This document shows, piece after piece, positions 55,805-64,000 of a stretch of 64,000 nucleotides of DNA. The translations under genes were made by a program, and so were the position numbers. Below the pieces are notes generated by a model, which was not told the DNA's origin, ran no database searches, and saw only the letters and a program-made list of their open reading frames with translations. This DNA is from Lathyrus oleraceus. Its lineage: Eukaryota; Streptophyta; Magnoliopsida; Fabales; Fabaceae. The stretch is from positions 36,474,699 through 36,538,698 of the forward strand of contig NC_066581.1 in assembly GCF_024323335.1 (NCBI RefSeq), given 5' to 3'. Position 1 is the stretch's first letter; every line of letters starts with the position of its first letter.

Positions 55805-56405
55805 TGTTGAGAATAACAGGTGTGAGTAGTGTGGGGAAGTCCCACACTGGTTAGAAATATGGAGACTTGAGCATTTATAAGTTGGAGAACCAACACACCT
55901 ATTACCTTAAGGTTTTTATATGAGTATATGGTGTGTCTCTCACAAAGGTGTGTTGCTCATAAAAAAAGAAAGACCCCAAAGAAAAATTCTCCCTCTTTTT
56001 GACCCCCCGAATAACCCCAATAATGGCATCATGAGCCTTTTGGTTCAAGTGAAGGGACCGACTCACTTGTATCAAAATTTTCTACTAGGTATGAGGTGAC
56101 TTGTTAAAAATTGTCAACGGAAGTACAATCGTAAAAAGCTTCTGCTTTAGGGGGAGCATTATGGATATATTCACACTCGAGGGAGAATGTTGAGGATAAC
56201 AAGTGTGGTTAGTGCGGGGAAGACCCACATTAATCAGAAATATGAAGACTTGAGCATTTATAAGTGGGATAACTCACACACATATCACCTTAAGGTTTTG
56301 GGTGAGTATGTGATGTGTCTCTCATAAAGGTGTGTTGCTCATAAAAAAAGAAATACCCCAAAGAAAAATGTTCCCTCGTATTGACCCCCCTAAATAGCCC
56401 CAACA
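55805..56405 (+). mobile_element. TRIM (terminal-repeat retrotransposon in miniature)
   Basis: Two 218-bp LTRs (55805-56022 and 56188-56405) begin TGTTGAG and end CCCCAATA/CCCCAACA. A 165-bp internal region holds a primer site TGGCATCATGAGCC (56024-56037, initiator-tRNA-Met-like) and purine-rich stretches, with GGGAGAA just before the second LTR. Perfect GTCTA duplications flank it (55800-55804 and 56406-56410). It has no coding capacity and must have moved with proteins from another element. LTR divergence is high by eye, so the insertion is old. Confidence 0.9.
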
Positions 56406-56410
56406 GTCTA

Positions 56411-57653
56411 TACTTATCATACGCTCCACACTAAAAAGAAATCATACATCTTGAGTTATTTTCTCTATCGCACTACTACCATGGCACCCACGAGTTTAAT
56501 AAGAGCACCTATAAAGTTTAGCATGAGTAATAATTGTTACAATTTAACATATAAACCATAGATCAATAGATAAAAATTATAGCGATTTCAATATCAAATA
56601 TATTTAGGAATGAATTTGTTGTGTACCTTCAGGTTTCTAAGCACATGAGCAGAGCGCATGAGATGAGAGGTAAGCTACCCTCATTGCCGTTAGCCTTTTT
56701 TCCACACCATAAAACTATTTGATGGGTAACAATTTTATAGTCAAATAGTTAAGGGTAAAGATCTCCCATTGGACTTAACTGAATGACTCAACTCATCACG
56801 GTCCATTCAATGACAAAAGCCCAATAAAATAATTCATCAATAAGTGCTTAATAACAATGGACCATAATTTATAATAATTTCTAATAATTGATTATTATTA
56901 ATCCATAATTGATTAATTAAATAATTAATCCAAAATTCTCCCACTTAGGTGATAATAATCAATTATTAAAATGATATAAATATTAATACTAGAATTTTAA
57001 TTATGGTCAAAGTACTTGTTCATACAACAAAAGTAAACTTCCAACATTGCATAAAGGAATTCGATATGGAAAACATATCATACAAGCCAAAGAAATACTT
57101 TTTATATTAAAATTAAAATGATGAATTTAGAGAAACATATTTCATATGAGAAAAATATGTAATTAAACAATGGTACAAGCATCTTAAGGTGCTATAACAA
57201 ACTCCCATTAATCAAAAATATCAAAGACTTAACCAAATGAATGAGTTACAATGCTCATATAAATAAGTTAGTGGTTAGTGATTCTACCAATGAGTTCTCA
57301 ATTTCATAAAAGTCATACAATTTTTACATAAATCCAAGAATAGTAATTACATATAGATGTAACCTATTATAAGAATAATTACATATAACAATATGTATTT
57401 TTATAATACAATATCATATTCGATAGGAGTATTGATATTATACTTGTATTTTTATATCTATGATATTACAAAATGTGATATATTGATGAAACAATATCAT
57501 AATATAATTGTATGCTTATAGATTCTTGTGATAATTCAACCGACCTAAATATCAAATTATGATGCTTACTGAGATTAAAAGAATTTTTTTTTATATGTAT
57601 ATCTCAACATAATAAGACTGAAATTTAAAATCTATCAGGATATACCATATTTT
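56411..57653. other. AT-rich sequence without recognised genes
   Basis: No gene is supported. About 56530-56620 resembles 63705-63790 (shared ATATCAAATA-ATTTAGG-ATG pattern), so both are pieces of one repeat family. ATTCTCCCACTT near 56934 is the complement of a copia-like polypurine tract and could mark a decayed - strand element, but no LTR pair is visible. Confidence 0.35.
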
Positions 57654-57852
57654 TATTAGAAGTAATTCATATTTAGTTGTACTATTTTCTTAGCCCCTAA
57701 GTTTGTTAGAGGGTATTTTAGTATTTTATCATATTCTAGTAACCCTAGTTTTAGCTTATAAATAGGGTAACAATCATTGTAACTTTTATCAGGTTTTGTA
57801 GCCGTCATTCTCTTAATAGAATATTTCCATTCATTCTACCTTTGCACCAACA
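57654..57852 (+). repeat. 5' LTR of copia C
   Basis: TATTAGAAG...CACCAACA, with TATAAATA at 57757-57764. It is short, as in some Tork/Ivana-type copia elements. Confidence 0.92.
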
Positions 57853-57854
57853 AT

Positions 57855-57872
57855 TGGTATCTAGAGCTCCGG
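57855..57872 (+). other. Primer binding site of copia C
   Basis: TGGTATCTAGAGCTCCGG two bases after the LTR, a variant of the initiator-tRNA-Met site. Confidence 0.75.
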
Positions 57873-58044
57873 TTCAGATTCATTAGGGAAACACGGGAAA
57901 CACGAGTGAACGTGAGGTCTTGTGTGTTTGATTTTGATTCTTAGATTCGTGTTGAATCTTGAACAAAATCTGATCAGAATTTTAATTCTGTGGGTTGGGA
58001 AACACTGTGTGAGAAATCTGAGTGTACTGTGCAAGGTAGAAAGA

Positions 58045-58930
58045 TGAACGGAAACGGCAACATGAACACCAAACTTCCAGTATTTGACGGTAAAAACTGG
58101 AATCGTAGGATGATCCAAATGCGTGTACTGTTCGGTGCTCAAGATGTTCTAGATCTTGTCACTGATGGTTATGTTCCGTAGCAGCAGATGCAACGGATGA
58201 ACAGAAAAACGCGCAGAAGGAAGTAAGGAAGAAGGATCAGAAAGCATTGTTCTTCATTCATCAATGTGTTGATGTAAATGTGTTTGAGAAGATTGCAGAT
58301 TCAACGATAGCAAAGGCTGCGTGGGACACAGTGGTTAGATGTTATGGTGGTGACGCATCAGTGAAGAAGGTGAAGCTTCAGTCCTTGAGAAAGAAATATG
58401 AGAATCTCAACATGAAGAATAATGAGAAAGTTTCTGAATACATCTCCAGAGTGATTCTGATCACTAATGAGATGAAAGCGTATGGAGAAACTCTTTCTGA
58501 AGAAACAATCATGGAGAAGGTATTGAGATCCCTTACCTCTCAATTTGATTACATTGTGGTAGCAATAGAACATTCCAAAGATCTGAGCACCATGAGAATC
58601 GAAGAGCTGTAGAGCAGTCTAGAAGCGCAAGAGTTGCGTTTGACTGAAAGAACTTCTGAAAGGGAAGTAGAGCAGCAGGCTCTGAAAGCAACTTCTGATA
58701 GGAGGTATCAGAAGCAGTCAGAAGCCAGGAGAAGATCTGATGGTGGTCAGATGTCAGAAAGCTCAACCTCTGATATACAAAAGAATGCTCAGAAGGGAAA
58801 AGAGAAGTGTGACAAGAAGAAGATCCAATGTTACTGTTGTAAGAAGTTTGGTCACTTTGCTAGAGACTGTTGGTCAAACAAGAAGAGAAAATCAGAAGAA
58901 GCAAATATAGCCAGAAGTTCTGATGACGAA
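58045..58930 (+). pseudogene. Copia C gag, broken
   Basis: The likely start is ATG 58045 (MNGNGNMNTKLPVFDGKNW). A frame break near 58180 gives TAG, and the gag core continues in another frame from about 58185 (VRKKDQKALFFIHQCVD, then a YISRV core) to a TAG at 58610. It then resumes in frame through a TCWGA-rich linker to the zinc knuckle [14 protein letters not shown] near 58830. Two breaks inactivate it. Confidence 0.85.
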
Positions 58931-61900
58931 TCTGTGCTATTGATGGCCTCTGAATCTAATGATATGGATCTGATAGACTGGTGGTATATGGACACTGGCT
59001 GTTCAAATCATCTTACTGGAAACAAGAAATGGCTGGTTGACTTTGACTCTGAAAAGAGGACAAAGATCAGATGTGATGATGACAAGTATCTTAATGCAGA
59101 AGGTATGGGAAATGTCAGAGTGATTCTGAATAATGGGAAAACAACATTGATTCAGAACGTGTGGTATGTACCTGGCATCAGAAGCAATCTAATGAGTTTG
59201 GGACAATTAATTGAGAAAGGTTTTTCAGTTACCATGAAGGACAATCTTCTGAAGCTGTATGACTGCAACCAGAAATTGATTATGGAGTCAGAACAGGGAA
59301 GGAATAGAACATTCAAGGTGAATGTCAGAACTGCAGACTCAGAATGTCTTAGTGCAACAAGTGCTGAGAAGGAGAGTGAGTTGTGGCAAAGAAAATTTGG
59401 TCATTTGAATTTCAGAAGCTTAAAACATCTGAATTCAAAGAAGTTGGTACATGAAATTCCTGCAATTAAGAAACCTGAAAAGTCATGCAAAGTTTGCATG
59501 GAAGGAAAACAACCACGATTGCCATTTGCGTCAGAAACTGCTCCAAGAGCAAAACATGCCTTGGGAGTTGTACATTCTGATGTGTGTGGTCCATTTCCAG
59601 TAGCATCGATTGGAGGGAATAAATACTTTGTGTTATTTGTTGATGAATTCACAAGAATGACATGGGTATCCCTTATTCAGTTTAAACACGAGGTGTTTGA
59701 TGAATTCAAGAAGTTCAGAATGAAGGCTGAGAATCAGAGTGGTCAGAAGTTGAAGATTCTTAGAACTGACGGTGGAGGTGAGTATAACTCCAAAGAGTTC
59801 CAGAAGTTCTGTGAGGAGAATGGAATTGAGCATGAGGTTACTGCTCCTTATACCCCTCAACACAATGGTCTTGCTGAAAGGAGAAACCGCACTTTGCTTG
59901 ATATGGTGAGAAGCATGCTAAAGGAGAAGAAACTTCCTCAGAAGCTCTGGGGAGAAGCTGTTGCCACTGCAACGTATGTACTCAACCGATGTCCTACGAA
60001 GAAGTTGAAGGAAATAGTTCCAATACAAAAGTGGACTGGAGATAAGAAAAGTGTTAGTCATCTGAAGGTGTTTGGTTCTGTTTGTTATAAACATGTTCCA
60101 GAAGCCAGAAGACAAAAGCTGGATGATAGAAGCAAAGTGATGATTCTGATAGGGTACCACAGTACAGGTGCATACAAGCTCTATTGTCCAGAAACCAACA
60201 AAATTGAATTCAGCAGAGATGTGATTGTGAAGGAATCAGAATTTTGGAATTGGGATAAGTCTCAATCTGATTCTGATGTTAGAACTTCTGAAGAAAGGTC
60301 AGAGTTAAGAATTTCTGAAGTTGGAGTAAACCCTGACGTTGATTCTGATTCTGATAATGATTCTGACTCTGGATAAGACTCAGAAGATGAAGGTGACTCT
60401 GATGATCCAGACTCTGATGACCCAGACTCTGATGGTAATCCAGATTCTGGTGGCAATTCATACTCTGGAAATATGCCAGCCCCTGAAGATGGTCAAAGCT
60501 CTGGAGGAAGTCAACCATCTGAAGCTAGAAACTCTGAAGCTAGAAACTCTGAAGCTCAAGACTCTGAACAAGTTCAGAGACCACAAAGAATCAGGCACAT
60601 CCCCAGAAGATATGCAGAATTTGACATGCTGCAAGACACTGAAGTAGACTCTGAAGGAGAAGTTATTCAATGTGCCATGTTAGTAGACTCTGAACCCATA
60701 AGTACAGAAGAGGCTCTTAAGCAGAAGCTCTGGCTGAAGGCCATGAAAGAAGAACTTGATGCTATAGAGAGAAACAAGACTTGAAAGCTGACAGAACTTC
60801 CAAAAGACAAGAAAGCCATCAGCGTCAGATGGGTTTTCAAGCAGAAGTTAAAGCCAGATGGTTCAATTGGCAAACACAAAGCAAGGTTGGTAGCCAGAGG
60901 ATTTCTACAGAAACCTGGGCTGGATTACTCTGAAGTGTTTGCACCTGTAGCAAGACATGAAACAATCAGAATGGTGATTGCAATAGCTGCTAACAGGAAT
61001 TGGCCTCTGATGCATTTAGATGTAAAATCTGCATTTCTGAACGGTCCATTAGAAGAAGAAGTTTACGTGTCACAACCTCCTGGATTTGTGAAAAAGAATC
61101 AGGAAGGGATGGTGTACAGATTATACAAAGCTCTATATGGATTGAAACAAGCACCCAGAGCTTGGAATCAGAAGATTGATTCATTTTTCAAGAAGCAAGG
61201 CTTTCAGAAATGTGAGATGGAGTATGGTGTCTATGTTCAACATACTTCTGAAGGAAATATGACTCTGGTATGTTTATATGTTGATGATATACTGCTGACT
61301 GGAAGCTCTGAACAGGAGATAGCCAAGTTCAAGAAAGTTCTGATGAATGAATTCGAAATGTCTGATCTAGGCAAAATGACATACTTTCTAGGGATGGAGT
61401 TCAGATACTCTGAGAAAGGTATTATTTTGCATCAGCTCAAGTATGAATTAGAACTTCTGAAGAGATTTGATCTGAAGAATTGTAAGATTGCTGTCACACC
61501 TTCTGATACAAATCAGAAACTGGATTCTGACTCTGATGGAAAGGATGTGGACGCTACAACCTTCAAACAGTTGGTTGGTTCTCTGAGGTATTTGTGTAAT
61601 ACCAGACCTGATATTTGCTATTCAGTTGGGATGGTTAGTAGGTTCATGAGTAAACCTAAGTGGTCCCATTACCAAGCTGCTGTCAGGGTTCTGAGGTATA
61701 TCAAGGGAACTCTGAAGTATGGAGTATTATTTCCTTCTGGAAGAAAGGATGAGTCAGAACTTCTGAGTTATTCAGATTCTGATTGGTGTGGAGACAGAGT
61801 TGACAGAAGAAGTACGTCTGGGTACTTATTCAAATTTCTGGGAGGTCCCATTTCTTGGTGTTCCAAAAAGCAACCTGTTGTGGCGTTGTCAACTTGTGAA

Positions 61901-62227
61901 GCTGAATACATTGCAGGTGATGTTACTGCATGCCAAGCTGTGTGGATTCTGAATTTATTGTAGGATTTGAAGATTAAAGTAAACAAACCTCTGAAGCTGA
62001 TGATTGACAACAAGTCTGCAATCAATCTTGCCAGAAACCCAGTGTTGCATGGGAGAAGCAAGCACATTGAGACCAAGTATCATTTTCTGAGACATCAAGT
62101 TCAGAGGGGAGTGTTAGAAGTTGTACACTGCAGCACTCAGAAACAGTTGGCAGATGTTCTGACGAAAGCCATCAAGACTGATCAATTTCTCAGATTAAGA
62201 GATGAAATTGGTGTTACAAGTTTTTGA
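58931..62227 (+). pseudogene. Copia C protease, integrase, RT and RNase H
   Basis: This is one continuous frame with stops at 60374 (TAA), 60782 (TGA) and 61961 (TAG), ending at TGA 62225-62227. Protease has [13 protein letters not shown] near 58983. Integrase has H-x3-H/C-x2-C (CKVCMEGK), D (SDVCGPF), D (TDGGGEY near 59768) and E (AERRNRT near 59876). RT has YVDDIL near 61279, and RNase H has STCEAEYIAGD near 61890. Between integrase and RT (about 60260-60560) lies a Ser/Asp- and Ser/Glu-rich acidic linker. Catalytic residues are all present, so only the stops disable it. Confidence 0.9.
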
Positions 62228-62249
62228 TGGAATATGAATTAAGGGATGG

Positions 62250-62448
62250 TATTAGAAGTAATTCATATTTAATTGTACTATTTTCTTAGCCCCTAAGTTT
62301 GTTAGAGGGTATTTTAGTATTTTATCATATTCTAGTAACCCTAGTTTTAGCTTATAAATAGGGTGACAATCATTGTAACTTTTATCAGGTTTTATAGCCG
62401 TCATTCTCTTAATAGAATATTTCCATTCATTCTACCTTTGCACCAACA
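62250..62448 (+). repeat. 3' LTR of copia C
   Basis: Three substitutions relative to the 5' LTR; TATAAATA at 62353-62360. GGGATGG directly upstream may be the remains of the polypurine tract. Confidence 0.92.
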
Positions 62449-62453
62449 ATTTT

Positions 62454-64000
62454 ATTTTGTGCACAAGAAAATATGGTAATGATAATTTTAAAACTTTAGT
62501 GTACACATTCTCATTTATCCCACGTATATATAAATAAAAATGAGATTTTTATTAGATTTCACAAATATATAACATTGTTTACACACTCCCCCTAATCTCA
62601 GCATAAAAAAAAAAGCAAGATTTTCACTGGCGCCTATTAGTATATAAATATTTTAATGATATAATACTCAAGAGTGGGATACTTAATTGTTAGTGCAAAA
62701 TTGTCGAACAAAAGTGATTGTACAATATATCAATATTTCAAAAAACTTAATCACTTATTTTGCACATAAATATAGCATATCTATTAACACAAGTGGTTAG
62801 AGAATAACAATATGAAATTCAATATTTATCAAAGGCATATTTTTATCTAAATTTGAGTTTCATAGTTAACCACATATTATGCGGTTAGAACTAAGGAAAT
62901 TGTTAATTTTCCCTTACAATTTATAATGCAAAATCTTCTTATAACAAGTAAAATTCTTAAAAGAATCCTCATAATTAAAATAACCTTCCCATAAAAAGAG
63001 TTTGATGATTATATAAAACAAAATTATCATCATATGAGTGAGATTAAATGCCTAGTATATTTCTTAAAATCATCAAATTTTGAGCTATTAAACTTTATAA
63101 AAAATAAAATACCAAATCAGTTTATCATAGAATCAAAACAAATCGATATGAAAAATGATATATAATATCAAGATGTCACAATAAGAGTAAGAAATTTCTA
63201 CAAAATATTAGACACAGTTTTGAGAATGTGATATTAAAATACAATTTATTCTCAAAATAAATTAATATAATATGTCTTCAAGTGTCAAATTAATATAACT
63301 TATTTTATGCAATCAACGTAGAAATATACTCTTTTTTTACCTGCTATAATTACTCAAAAGAAGCAAACATGTCTTCAATTTTTCTTTTTTTTTTCTTCTT
63401 TTCTCTTTAGCTAGTTGATTGAAATGTAAATTGGACTCAATGGATCTCAAAGATTTATCATCAATTTTCCTTTTTTTTTTTTGGAAGAAAAGAAAGATAC
63501 TGAAATTGACATATAAAATTGAGTCTTCTAAATCCAAACATTAAATGCACACTGTTCTTAATCAAGATAAAAGGAAAAGTTACGCCTTTTAACTTTCTAC
63601 AAAACGTAAGATATAATTCAAAAGTGGACAAAAATACTTTCAATGAACAAAAATTATACATAGTCATGTATATTAGTGATATAAAATAACAAAATCTATA
63701 TTTCAGTGTAATGGTTAGAATTTAACCTATAGATCAATATATTAAAATCATAAAAATTTTAATATCAAATAGATTTAGGTATGTGTAACAACCCCTATAA
63801 TATATATCTAAAATAATATAATACAAATGTTAATTTTTGATCCAGACCCAACATAAGAGCCTAATGGCATGATTATATACACATGTCCAAACTAAATACA
63901 ACTATAACACATGTTATACAATAGTGCCTAAAAATAAAAACTAAGATCTATGTATGATATATTCATTGTACACCATCTACAGCGGAAGATCACAACAGTC
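62454..64000. other. AT-rich sequence without recognised genes
   Basis: No gene, RNA or complete mobile element is recognisable. T-rich runs near 63380 and 63470 and a segment similar to 56530-56620 at about 63705-63790 are the only structure seen. Confidence 0.35.

Larger units (their letters stand above)
57654..62448 (+). mobile_element. Ty1/copia element C, complete but inactivated
   Basis: 4795 bp with 199-bp LTRs (57654-57852 and 62250-62448) and perfect ATTTT duplications (57649-57653 and 62449-62453). The LTRs differ at three positions. Both begin TA rather than TG, so the change probably existed in the parent copy. The internal region holds gag, protease, integrase, RT and RNase H in copia order. 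The coding sequence is saturated with TCTGA and its complement TCAGA. Confidence 0.93.

Overview
The window is plant nuclear DNA, most likely from a legume of the pea/vetch tribe (Fabeae). It contains a giant Ogre-type (Tat lineage, dual RNase H) Ty3/gypsy element, an Athila-lineage element resembling what I recall of the pea Cyclops family, several Ty1/copia elements and a piece of plastid genome moved into the nucleus. I see no ordinary host protein-coding gene. Almost every coding region is a retrotransposon ORF or a plastid gene relic, and most are interrupted by stops or frameshifts.

Left block (1-29,324, + strand): the 3' part of an Ogre element. Its order is an extra ORF1, gag, protease, a presumed intron, RT/RNase H/second RNase H/integrase, a repeat-rich 3' region, a polypurine tract and the 3' LTR. 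The LTR is split by a complete 12.3-kb Athila/Cyclops-like element on the - strand (15,427-27,703). That element has a perfect 5-bp target duplication and LTRs that differ only by three 1-base homopolymer indels. Its ORFs are gag-pro-RT, integrase and an env-position ORF.

Middle block (29,325-52,870): a nest of insertions that can be peeled apart by target duplications. A decayed LINE (29,516-29,897 and 51,886-52,866) is split by a hAT-like miniature element (29,898-51,877). Inside that lies about 8.4 kb of plastid DNA, in the order ndhC fragment, trnP, psaJ, rpl33, rps18, rps12 5' exon, clpP, petN, trnC, rpoB 5' part. The trnC-rpoB spacer is in turn split by a second hAT-like miniature element (37,139-50,520). 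This second hAT carries a Ty1/copia element A (37,147-48,758) and a solo LTR (49,085-50,299). Copia A is itself split by an opposite-strand copia B (38,957-45,590). LTR divergences read by eye fit the nesting: about 5-6% for A and about 2% for B inside it.

Right block (52,870-64,000): an LTR fragment starting TGTCATACCCC, a 17-C tract, a small foldback, a complete 601-bp TRIM element (55,805-56,405), and a complete but inactivated 4.8-kb copia C (57,654-62,448) between AT-rich stretches without recognisable features.

The least explained signal is that several elements carry their own short, strand-symmetric motif. TCGCCTAGCGA clusters just upstream of the TATA-like box in the Athila LTR and again upstream of the env-position ORF. 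Eight TTAACCGGTTAA-type palindromes lie in 21-bp-spaced pairs in the leader of copia B. TC(A/T)GA saturates copia C, and TCGA is strongly enriched in copia A.
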